Source: Actinomycetes bacterium (GTDB taxonomy: Bacteria > Actinomycetota > Acidimicrobiia > Acidimicrobiales > Palsa-688). From it: DNA of 5,766 nt. The stretch spans positions 1 through 5,766 of the forward strand of contig JAKABK010000145.1 in NCBI GenBank assembly GCA_021796905.1. Reading direction: 5' to 3'. Position 1 is the first letter of the stretch, and each line of letters starts with the position of its first letter. The position numbers and the translations under genes were made by a program. A model generated the notes under the pieces. It was given only the letters and a program-made list of their open reading frames with translations. It was not told the DNA's origin and did no database searches. Shown here in pieces: positions 1-5,766 of this stretch.

Positions 1-35
1 TCGTCGAGGTCAGGGTCGAGCCGAAGGCTTCGCAT
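1..35 (-). CDS. 5' end of a small gene cut by the window edge, possibly a ribbon-helix-helix antitoxin
   Basis: An ATG at 35-33 opens a minus-strand frame that runs off the window, reading MRSLRLDPDLD and then Asp or Glu. A start of the type M-x-x-L-R-L-D-P-x-L resembles the N-terminal beta strand of CopG/Arc-type ribbon-helix-helix proteins, many of which are antitoxins of toxin-antitoxin pairs. That is family knowledge applied to eleven residues, so the assignment is weak. There is no Shine-Dalgarno sequence. Instead a -10-like GATACA sits 8 nt upstream, which would suit a leaderless mRNA, a common arrangement in actinobacteria. The gene would lie just beyond an integrase remnant, a setting where toxin-antitoxin genes are often found. 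It could also be an unrelated small protein or a chance reading frame. Confidence 0.33.
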   Translation of the reverse strand, partial: MRSLRLDPDLD

Positions 36-43
36 GTGGGTGG

Positions 44-72
44 TGTATCACACAGCTGCTAAATGCGGTACA
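44..72 (-). promoter_or_regulatory. Candidate leaderless promoter for the gene at the left edge
   Basis: On the minus strand a -10-like GATACA occupies 49-44, within TGTGTGATACACC. It is 8 nt before the ATG at 35-33, so transcription would begin at or within a base or two of the start codon. A weak -35-like TGTACC (three of six consensus bases) lies at 72-67, 17 nt upstream. The short inverted repeat GTGT-ATC-ACAC (43-53) overlaps the -10 box and could be an autoregulatory site if the gene encodes a DNA-binding antitoxin. This rests on spacing and consensus resemblance only. Confidence 0.3.
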
Positions 73-136
73 TCGTCCTGTGGCCTTGGCTGGGCAACTC
101 GGATATTCGGATCGAGCGCCTATCCGTGACCTGTCA

Positions 137-535
137 TGTGGTGGACAACGTCTGGCCGGCTGCCGTCTTCGGGAGCGACCCGACCTGACGCTTGTCGACG
201 ATGGCCCGGGCCCGGACGAGCCTCAGCGTCCCGCTGTTGGGGCTCGAGGTCGACCTCCTCCCATTCCAGCCCGCAGACCGCTCTGTGACGCATCCAGGGG
301 ACAGGTGGGCAGGAGCCAATACGACAGCCAGCCGGTAGGCGCCCGTGACGGCAAGGAACGCTCGGGTCCCGTCGGACCTTTCTGTCGGCTCGGCGTCGGC
401 CGCCAGGTCCGGGCCTCGACTCGCTCTAGCAGCCCGTTCAGGTGGGTCCGCGCGTCGCGCCGGGCCGATGCCGCCCTTGATGTGGCGTCGGCACTTCCCC
501 GTCGCCGGGTCCGTTTCGTGGCGGCGTTGCCAGCC
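137..535 (-). pseudogene. Decayed tyrosine recombinase (phage/ICE-type integrase) fragment
   Basis: Five stretches, in the correct order but in changing frames, read like a tyrosine integrase. (1) 532-464 gives the N-terminal arm-binding strand region, including TDPATGKCRRHIKGG. (2) 462-394 gives RRDARTHLNGLLERVEARTW, the helix that ends this domain. (3) 367-294 gives TRAFLAVTGAYRLAVVLA, the first helices of the catalytic domain. (4) 293-243 gives MRHRAVCGLEWEEVDLE, equivalent to the catalytic-Arg segment usually written GMRRGEv-GLrWeDVDl. (5) 238-143 gives SGTLRLVRARAIVDKRQVG and then PKTAAGQTL, the beta strands and the usual PKT-x-x-(S/G)-R-R-T-(I/V) segment. Pieces 4 and 5 rejoin exactly (DLEPNSGTL) if one C is removed from the CCCC run at 239-242. 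Pieces 3 and 4 rejoin if one base is added near 293, giving PGMR. The core-binding domain expected between pieces 2 and 3 (about 100 residues) is missing, and so are the His-x-x-Arg and Tyr segments at the C-terminus. An intact enzyme of this class is usually about 380-420 residues, so the gene is dead. The remnant begins only about 12-15 nt after the putA stop codon. Confidence 0.75.
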
Positions 536-546
536 GAGGTGGCCGC

Positions 547-3500
547 TCAGGGGTCGAGGAGGCCCTTGTGGCGTCCGGTGATGTCGCCGTGGCGGTGCCG
601 GGTCTCGCTCAGTGCCTGCTCGCGGACCCATCGGAGCGCCTCGATCTCCGGGTGGCGCACCAGGGGACGGTCGTCGACCCAGGCGCCGGAGTCGATCGCC
701 GCTAGGCGCAGTGCGTCACCGGGTGGGTCGAGGAAGCGGACCTTGTCCGGGCCGCTCGCCGGCCCGGCTCCGGTTGGCGCGGCGAGCAGACGTGCGGCGA
801 GGGTCTCCTCGTCCTCGACGACAACCCGGGTCGGGTCGTCGTCGAGCGCCCGGGGAGACGGAGCCGAGACCGTAACCTCCACTCCGAGGGCTCCGGCGGC
901 GGCGAGGGCGAGGGCCAGGTCGTCGTCGGGCACCGGGTCGCCGGCTCGCAGCAGCACCCGTCGGAGCGGGAGGTAGCGCAACACGTTCGACTCGGCGCGC
1001 AACCCGCTCGGGTCGGCGGCCGCCAGTTCCCGGTCGCGTAGGGCTGAGACTGCCGCTGCGAAGGCCTCCGGTCCGCCCCCGAAGTCGGCATCCCAGGTGC
1101 CCAGGCTCGGGACGTAGTTGGGACCGCCGGCCTTGGCCCCCGGGCCGACCACCGAGCGTTTCCAGCCGCCGAAGGGCTGTCGGCGGACGACCGCCCCGGT
1201 GATGTGGCGGTTGACATAGAGGTTGCCTGCCTCGACGCGGTCCCTCCAGTAGCTGATCTCGGCAGGGTCGAGGGACTGCAGGCCGGCGGTGAGCCCGTAG
1301 GCCGGCTGGTTCTGCCAGGCGATCGCCTCGTCGAGATCGGTGGCGCGCATCACGCCGAGCACCGGCCCGAAGCACTCGGTGAGGTGCAGTGCCGACCCTG
1401 GTCGCACACCGAGCTTCACCCCCGGGGACCAAAGGTTGGGGTTGCCGTCGACCTGGGCCGGTTCGACCAGCCAGGACTCACCCGGTCCGAGGCGTCCGAG
1501 CGCGTCGGCGAGCGGCCCGCCGGGAGCCCGGATCAGCGGCCCGACCGTCGAGCGCAGGTCGTCAGCCGGTCCTGGCCGCAGGGTGCGGACCGCGTCGGCC
1601 AGCTGACGGCGGAAGCGGGGGTCGTCGTACACCGACGCCTCCAGGATGGCGATGCTCGCCGCCGAGCACTTCTGGCCGGCATGACCGAACGCCGAGCGGA
1701 CCAGGTCGGCGATTGCGTTGTCGAGGTCGGCTGCGGCGGTCACCACGATCGCGTTCTTCCCGCTCGTCTCGGCGTGGAGCCGCAGCGACGGGCGCCACCC
1801 GAGGAACATCCGTGCGGTGTCCCACGCCCCGGTCAACACCACGGCGTCGACGTCGGGATGGGTGATCAGGTGTCGTCCGGCGTCGTCGTCGGCGCATGGG
1901 AGGAACTGGAGCAGGTCCCTCGGCACGCCCGCCGCCCAGCACGCCTCGGCGAGCACCCACGCGGTGGCCACCGTCTCGGGGGCGGGTTTCAGGATCACCG
2001 CGTTGCCGGCAGCCAGAGCGGCGAGGACCCCGCCGGCGGGGATCGCCAGAGGGAAGTTCCAGGGGGCGACGACAGCGACCGTCCCGAACGGGCGCCACCG
2101 GGCCCCGCCGGCTACCAGCCGGTCGAGGGTCGCGGTGCTGGCCCCGTAGTACCGCGCGAAGTCGATCGCTTCCGAGACCTCCGGGTCCCCCTCGGCGACG
2201 GTCTTGCCGCTGTCCCTGGCCATCACCCCGAGCAGCCGGCCGCGCTGGTCCGAGAGCTGCTCGGCGACGGCGGCCAACAGCTCCCGGCGGGCCGAGGTCG
2301 GGGTGTCGGCCCACGCCGGCCCGGACCGCCGGGCGGCGGCAACCGCCCGGTCGACCAGCTCCGGGGTGGCACGCGTCCAGCGGTAGGCGGGCGGCCCCGG
2401 TCGACCGGGGTCGAAGCCGTCCTCGGAGGGTGAGGTCACCGTCTCAGCGTCGACGACCGCCGGCACCAGGTCGACCCCGAGGTCCTGGAGGGGGGAGAGC
2501 CAGCCGGAGAGCCACGCCCGGTTGTGCGCCAGGGAGAAATCGGTGTCGGGCTCGTTGGCGAAGCTCGTCGCGTCGATCAGCGGCCGGGCGGCGGCGGGGA
2601 CACGGCGGTCCTGGGTGCGCCGGCTAGGGACCGACGGCAGTTCCCGGTCGGCCACCGCGGCCCGGAACCGGTCCCGCTCGGCGCGCCACGCCGGCGAGCC
2701 GGGGGAGAGGGAGAACTGGTGGCGCAAGAAGTTCTCAGGGTCGGTGTTCTCGTCGAAACGGCGGACCAGGTAGGCGATGACCGACTCGTGGTCGGCGCGG
2801 CGGGCGACGGGTGCGTAGAGCAGCAGCCCCCCGGCTTCGTCGCGGGTGGCCGCGGCGAGCGAGGGGACCATGCCCTCGAGCATCTCGACCTCGACCAGTC
2901 CCCCCAGGCCCCGGCTCTCGGCGAGGGTCAACGCCCAGGCCGTCTCGAACAGGTTGTGGCTGGCCACCCCGACCCGGAGCGCCCCGACGTTGTCGGGGTC
3001 GAGTGCGAGATCGAGCATTCGCTTGTAGTTGGCGTCGACCTCGGCCTTGGTGCCGAAGGGTGCCTGGGGCCACCCGGCGAGCTCGGCCTCGACCCGCTCC
3101 ATCGCCAGGTTGGCACCCTTCACGAAGCGGACCTTCACCATTCCGCCCCCCCTGCGGTGACGTTCCCGCGCCCAGGGGAGCAGGTCCGCGAGGACCTGCA
3201 GGGAGTCGGGTAGGTAGGCCTGGAGCACGATCCCCGCGTCGAGGCTCGAGTAGCGGTCCTCGGAGAGCACCCGCCGGAAGCAGGCGACGGTGAGGTCGAG
3301 GTCCCGGTACTCCTCCATGTCGAGGTTCACGAACTTGCGGGGCCGGTAGCGCAGGGCGGCGTCGTAGAGGCGCCGGAGGCGGTCGGAGATCCGCTCCACC
3401 TCGGCGTCGAAGCTCTCGACGTGGATCTGGGCGGCTACCGAGCTGACCTTCACCGATACGTAGTCGATCTCGGGTCTGCCGAGCAGGTCGATCACCGCCT

Positions 3501-4080
3501 CGAGGCGGCGCTGCGCCTCCTCCTCGCCGAGGACCGCCTCCCCGAGCAGGTTCACGTTGAGGCGGGTGCCTTCGGCACGGCGCCGGGCGATGTGGGCGGA
3601 CAGCGCCCGTTTCTCGGCCGGGAGCACGAAACCGGACAGCTCGGAGCGCACCCGGGCCCGAACCAGGGGGATCACCACCACCGGCACGGCGCTCGCTGCC
3701 GCCGCGCCGGCGGCGAGGAGCCAGCGGTCGAGAGGGCCGAGGAAACGGCCGCTGCCGGCGTCTCGGACCAGTGCCCGGAAGTGACCGGCGGCGCGGGCGG
3801 GATCACGGATGCGGAGCACCTCGTCGGTGAGCGCGAGGACGAAGGCCAAGCCGTCAGGGTCCTCGAGCAGCCGGGTGATCCGCCGCCCCTGCGAGCGCTC
3901 CCGACGTCCCCGGCGGGAGGTCCCGGCGGCCAGCAGGGCGGTGGCGAGAGCTTCGGAGGCGTCGAGCAGGTAGCGGTCGTCGGGCTGCTCGCCGGTCCCG
4001 GTCCGGCCCCGGAGGGGACCGGACCCGTTGGCCGGGGGCGGGACCCCCGCTCCGCTCGCCGCAGGGTGGGAGCCGATCAC
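547..4080 (-). CDS. putA: Bifunctional proline dehydrogenase / L-glutamate gamma-semialdehyde dehydrogenase (PutA, type B-like)
   Basis: PutA converts proline to glutamate in two steps. FAD-dependent proline dehydrogenase makes P5C, which hydrolyses to glutamate semialdehyde; an NAD+-dependent aldehyde dehydrogenase then oxidises that, with channelling between the sites. The protein has 1177 residues. The PRODH barrel spans roughly 150-460, with KVSS (K211), NLDMEEY (252-258), VLQAYL (285-290), VKGAN (320-324), ASHN (373-376) and YLVRR (437-441), whose two Arg residues bind the proline carboxylate. The aldehyde dehydrogenase domain spans about 565-1000, with PWNFPLAIP (673-681), LKPAPET (697-703), catalytic-type Glu771 in HAETSGKN, nucleophile Cys805 in GHAGQKCS, and ECFGPV (902-907). 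Residues 1000-1177 form the extra C-terminal domain of long PutAs, ending in EALRWVREQALSET. There is no ribbon-helix-helix domain at the N-terminus, so it should not be a DNA-binding repressor. GTG at 4080 is chosen because GGGAGG lies 9 nt upstream and its GTGA overlaps the permease stop; the open frame extends further upstream only inside the permease gene and reads as Arg-rich shadow. The first 30 residues are Gly/Pro-rich. No clear terminator follows. Confidence 0.96.
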   Translation of the reverse strand: MIGSHPAASGAGVPPPANGSGPLRGRTGTGEQPDDRYLLDASEALATALLAAGTSRRGRRERSQGRRITRLLEDPDGLAFVLALTDEVLRIRDPARAAGHFRALVRDAGSGRFLGPLDRWLLAAGAAAASAVPVVVIPLVRARVRSELSGFVLPAEKRALSAHIARRRAEGTRLNVNLLGEAVLGEEEAQRRLEAVIDLLGRPEIDYVSVKVSSVAAQIHVESFDAEVERISDRLRRLYDAALRYRPRKFVNLDMEEYRDLDLTVACFRRVLSEDRYSSLDAGIVLQAYLPDSLQVLADLLPWARERHRRGGGMVKVRFVKGANLAMERVEAELAGWPQAPFGTKAEVDANYKRMLDLALDPDNVGALRVGVASHNLFETAWALTLAESRGLGGLVEVEMLEGMVPSLAAATRDEAGGLLLYAPVARRADHESVIAYLVRRFDENTDPENFLRHQFSLSPGSPAWRAERDRFRAAVADRELPSVPSRRTQDRRVPAAARPLIDATSFANEPDTDFSLAHNRAWLSGWLSPLQDLGVDLVPAVVDAETVTSPSEDGFDPGRPGPPAYRWTRATPELVDRAVAAARRSGPAWADTPTSARRELLAAVAEQLSDQRGRLLGVMARDSGKTVAEGDPEVSEAIDFARYYGASTATLDRLVAGGARWRPFGTVAVVAPWNFPLAIPAGGVLAALAAGNAVILKPAPETVATAWVLAEACWAAGVPRDLLQFLPCADDDAGRHLITHPDVDAVVLTGAWDTARMFLGWRPSLRLHAETSGKNAIVVTAAADLDNAIADLVRSAFGHAGQKCSAASIAILEASVYDDPRFRRQLADAVRTLRPGPADDLRSTVGPLIRAPGGPLADALGRLGPGESWLVEPAQVDGNPNLWSPGVKLGVRPGSALHLTECFGPVLGVMRATDLDEAIAWQNQPAYGLTAGLQSLDPAEISYWRDRVEAGNLYVNRHITGAVVRRQPFGGWKRSVVGPGAKAGGPNYVPSLGTWDADFGGGPEAFAAAVSALRDRELAAADPSGLRAESNVLRYLPLRRVLLRAGDPVPDDDLALALAAAGALGVEVTVSAPSPRALDDDPTRVVVEDEETLAARLLAAPTGAGPASGPDKVRFLDPPGDALRLAAIDSGAWVDDRPLVRHPEIEALRWVREQALSETRHRHGDITGRHKGLLDP

Positions 4081-5627
4081 GACCCGGTGCCTCCCGACGA
4101 CTGCGGGGAGACAGCAGCGACGGTCTCGTCGGTGCTCGCCAGGCGGGAACGGACCGCCCAGGGGAGGAACACCACGACCGACACGACGACGACGATGACG
4201 GTCCCGAGGTCGAAGCCGACCACGTCCTGGTAGCCGACGCTGCCGATCGCGGCCATGAGCAGCAGGAAGGCGGCGTAGACCACGTACCAGACGCCGGCAG
4301 CCCAGTCCCCCACGTCCGAGACGACCGCGAAGATGGCGATCAGGAGGGCAGTGACGATCAGTCCGTAGGGCACCGACGGCCACCCGCTCCAGTACACCAC
4401 CAGGGACGCCCCGGCGAAGCCGGCAGCACCGACGATCGTCGCGGCGAGGGACCGGTCGTGGCCCCGAACTGCCAGCATCGAGATCGGCACGGAGGCGAAC
4501 CCGAGGTACCCGGCAACCACCGCATCGTTGATCAGGGTGTAGATGGTCGGTACCGGGGCGGTGAGCAGGGTGATCACCGCGCCGAGCCCGGCCAGGCTGA
4601 GCAGACCCCAGATCGGGACGCCGTGGCGCTCGCTCACCTCCTTCAGGCGGTTGGGCCCGTAGCCGCTGCGGCCGAGGGCGAGCAGTACCCGGCTGCCGGC
4701 ACCCTGGTAGACGTAACCGTCGCCGAAGGGGCCGAGTATGGCGACGACGACGGCCAGCACGAGCAGCACCACCACGTCGCGATGGGTGGTGAGCAGCACG
4801 AACGGGTTACCCGAGACGCCGCCCAACTTTCCCCAGATCCCCTTGCCGACACCGAGCTTCGACCAGTCGATGGCCATCACGAAAGCGAGGCCGAAGAGGG
4901 TGTAGATGACCGCCTGGCCGATCAGGCTCACGATGATCGACACCTTCAGGTCCTTCGCGTCCGACAGCTCCTCGGAGAAGTCGGGGAGGACCCGGATACC
5001 GCCGAAGGCGAACATGGCCACCGGTACCGCGGCGAGGACCCCGGAGAAGCCGAACGGGGCGAACCCGTGGTAGCGGGTGAAGGCGCTGCCGTGGCCCAGG
5101 AAGATGACCACCCCGGCGGCGAGGAGCAGGTAGATCACGAGCTTCAGGCCGCCGAGCGCGTTGGTCAGTCGGTGGAAGAACTGGATCCCGAAATAGTTGA
5201 GCGGGACGAACACCACGATCAGGCCGAAAGCCACCAGCGCCCCGGCGGTAGAAGGCGTTCCGCTCGAGTTGAGCAGTCCCGGGTCGAAATAGGTGAGGCC
5301 CTCGACCACTGCCACCGCCTCGATCGGCGGGATGAACACGTACCAGACCAGGCTCGCCACCGAGGTGATCAGGTTGGTGAAGCGTCCGTGGGTGTAGAGG
5401 CTGTAGCGGGTCGGACCGCCCGCCTCGGGGTAACGGATGCCCAGGTCGATGTAGTTGACCCCGATGAAGCTGTAGATGACGCTCGCCACCACCCACGAGA
5501 CCACGAGTGCCGGCCCGGCGCTCGCTGCCATGCCGGTGCTCCCGAACAACGCCCCGGTCCCCACCACCCCGCCGGTGCCGAGGATCAGCACCCCGGTCCT
5601 GGATATACCGCGTCGCAGATCAGCCAT
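4077..5627 (-). CDS. APC-superfamily amino acid permease, probable proline or related amino acid importer
   Basis: This is a 516-residue integral membrane protein with about 12-14 hydrophobic segments (roughly 10-32, 38-60, 82-104, 126-146, 157-177, 194-213, 228-252, 283-303, 338-358, 365-386, 394-412, 417-437, 443-463 and 470-492). APC hallmarks are visible. The first helix has the Gly-rich unwound motif GTGGVVGTG (17-25); YPEAGGPTRY (66-75) matches the conserved PEAGG motif; FAFGGIRVLPDFSEEL (206-221) is the sixth-helix substrate/ion region; GSRVLLALGRSGYGPNRL (311-328) matches the SRVLYALARDG-type loop. The IPPIEAVAVVEG segment (99-110) recalls the aspartate:proton symporter-like branch, but substrate cannot be read from sequence. 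Translational coupling to putA suggests proline or an amino acid feeding the same pathway. ATG at 5627 is preferred over the ATG at 5744: it has GGGGGAA 7 nt upstream, the charged stub MADLRRGISRTG is typical, and the upstream extension is not hydrophobic or conserved-looking. The C-terminal tail is short, Ser-rich and presumably cytoplasmic. Confidence 0.92.
   Translation of the reverse strand: MADLRRGISRTGVLILGTGGVVGTGALFGSTGMAASAGPALVVSWVVASVIYSFIGVNYIDLGIRYPEAGGPTRYSLYTHGRFTNLITSVASLVWYVFIPPIEAVAVVEGLTYFDPGLLNSSGTPSTAGALVAFGLIVVFVPLNYFGIQFFHRLTNALGGLKLVIYLLLAAGVVIFLGHGSAFTRYHGFAPFGFSGVLAAVPVAMFAFGGIRVLPDFSEELSDAKDLKVSIIVSLIGQAVIYTLFGLAFVMAIDWSKLGVGKGIWGKLGGVSGNPFVLLTTHRDVVVLLVLAVVVAILGPFGDGYVYQGAGSRVLLALGRSGYGPNRLKEVSERHGVPIWGLLSLAGLGAVITLLTAPVPTIYTLINDAVVAGYLGFASVPISMLAVRGHDRSLAATIVGAAGFAGASLVVYWSGWPSVPYGLIVTALLIAIFAVVSDVGDWAAGVWYVVYAAFLLLMAAIGSVGYQDVVGFDLGTVIVVVVSVVVFLPWAVRSRLASTDETVAAVSPQSSGGTGS
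4090..4095 (-). promoter_or_regulatory. Ribosome-binding site of putA, inside the permease gene
   Basis: GGGAGG on the minus strand lies 9 nt before the GTG at 4080-4078 and within the last codons of the permease. It is a near-consensus Shine-Dalgarno sequence and fixes the putA start. Together with the GTGA stop/start overlap (4080-4077) it suggests that ribosomes finishing the permease can re-initiate on putA, keeping transporter and enzyme in step. Confidence 0.85.
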
Positions 5628-5634
5628 CTGTCGG

Positions 5635-5641
5635 TTCCCCC
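5635..5641 (-). promoter_or_regulatory. Ribosome-binding site of the permease
   Basis: GGGGGAA on the minus strand, 7 nt before the ATG at 5627-5625. It decides between this start and the upstream ATG at 5744, which would add 39 non-hydrophobic residues and would translate across the candidate promoter region. Confidence 0.7.
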
Positions 5642-5686
5642 GTTCGGTCGTATCGGCCCACCCACCCGGATCGGGTCGGCAATCGA

Positions 5687-5716
5687 ACGATAAGAGGTGC
5701 CGTGGGCTGTCGACAA
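5687..5716 (-). promoter_or_regulatory. Candidate promoter of the permease-putA operon
   Basis: On the minus strand TTGTCG (5716-5711) and TATCGT (5692-5687) are separated by 18 nt. They match the TTGACA and TATAAT consensus at three and four positions. The predicted start near 5680 would leave a leader of about 50 nt before the ATG at 5627. This is a weak match in GC-rich DNA; the 12-bp palindrome directly upstream of the -35 element adds some support. Confidence 0.35.
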
Positions 5717-5717
5717 T

Positions 5718-5729
5718 GGTCAGCTGACC
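5718..5729. promoter_or_regulatory. Perfect 12-bp palindrome, candidate operator or activator site
   Basis: GGTCAGCTGACC is its own reverse complement. It ends one base upstream of the candidate -35 element (5716-5711) of the permease-putA operon, a position suited to a dimeric regulator acting as activator or repressor. A regulator is needed because this PutA lacks the DNA-binding domain with which some proteobacterial PutAs control their own operon. No regulator gene is visible in the window, so its identity is open. Confidence 0.4.
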
Positions 5730-5745
5730 GGGAACACCGACCAAT

Positions 5746-5765
5746 CCCCGCGCGATCGCGCGGGG
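5746..5765. repeat. Perfect 20-bp GC-rich palindrome at the right edge
   Basis: CCCCGCGCGATCGCGCGGGG is exactly self-complementary and could fold in RNA as an 8-bp G/C stem with a GATC loop. It may be the terminator of a neighbouring gene beyond the window, but neither side shows a clear T-run: the minus strand continues ATTGG, and the plus strand is cut off after one base. It could equally be a binding site. It contains the octamer GCGATCGC. Confidence 0.45.
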
Positions 5766-5766
5766 C

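Noticed and set aside
100..126. Inverted repeat CGGATA / TATCCG with a 15-nt spacer
   Set aside because: A 6-bp stem with a long spacer is expected by chance, no T-run follows, and no tRNA or attachment-site structure could be built around it.
246..257. Palindrome GAGGTCGACCTC
   Set aside because: It falls within the integrase-derived coding remnant (EEVDLE) and is explained by codon use; its position suggests no regulatory role.
134..631. A single intact 165-residue minus-strand gene
   Set aside because: Its ATG lies inside putA, and only separate parts of the frame resemble integrase; the intervening parts match better in the other frames. It is a broken gene, not an intact small protein.
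80..976. Plus-strand open frame crossing the intergenic stretch into putA
   Set aside because: It is low-complexity Arg/Ser/Pro-rich, overlaps the 3' end of putA antisense, and has no motif. The integrase-like signal in the same stretch is on the minus strand.
1204..2433. Long plus-strand open frame (409 codons) opposite putA
   Set aside because: It lies wholly antisense to the aldehyde dehydrogenase domain. Its product is rich in Gly, Arg, Pro and Val with no recognisable motif, as expected from the complement of a GC-rich gene with strong third-position bias.
4081..4383. N-terminal extension of the putA frame to an ATG at 4383
   Set aside because: The extra 101 codons are Arg-rich shadow of the permease C-terminus and contain no PutA-like sequence. 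The GTG at 4080 has a good ribosome-binding site and the GTGA overlap.
4458..5693. Long plus-strand open frame (411 codons) opposite the permease
   Set aside because: It is antisense to clear APC permease motifs; its His/Glu/Asp/Gly-rich composition is the typical reverse shadow of a membrane protein gene.

Overview
The window is GC-rich throughout, with Shine-Dalgarno sequences of the GGAGG/GGGGGA type, a GTG start and strongly G/C-biased third codon positions. This, and the actinobacterial flavour of the proline dehydrogenase motifs, suggests a high-GC actinobacterium. I cannot assign a genus; an Acidimicrobiia-like lineage is only a guess. All convincing genes lie on the minus strand, so the biological order runs from right to left.

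Right end (5628-5766): an upstream region with a perfect 20-bp GC-rich palindrome at the window edge, a perfect 12-bp palindrome, and a weak candidate promoter immediately beside that palindrome. Next comes a 516-residue amino-acid permease of the APC superfamily (5627-4077). Its stop codon overlaps, as GTGA, the GTG start of a 1177-residue bifunctional PutA (4080-547), which has a GGGAGG ribosome-binding site inside the permease coding sequence. Together they form a compact uptake-and-catabolism operon. The permease probably imports proline or a related amino acid. PutA oxidises proline to glutamate through P5C/glutamate semialdehyde, using FAD and then NAD+. PutA has no N-terminal DNA-binding domain, so control of the operon must come from elsewhere; the 12-bp palindrome is the best operator candidate.

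Left end (1-546): directly after the putA stop codon there is no intact gene. The minus strand carries the decayed remains of a tyrosine recombinase (integrase), readable as five short pieces in shifting frames. The pieces are the N-terminal arm-binding region, the first part of the catalytic domain with its conserved Arg, and the following beta strands. The core-binding domain and the C-terminal catalytic residues are missing. Beyond it, at the extreme left edge, a minus-strand ORF starts at position 35 behind a leaderless-type promoter. Its eleven visible residues resemble the first strand of a ribbon-helix-helix antitoxin.

The core of the window is ordinary metabolism. The less ordinary parts are the integrase fossil abutting the operon, the candidate operator, and the actinobacterial variant of the PutA active-site motif. 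I found no convincing evidence of a previously undescribed system.
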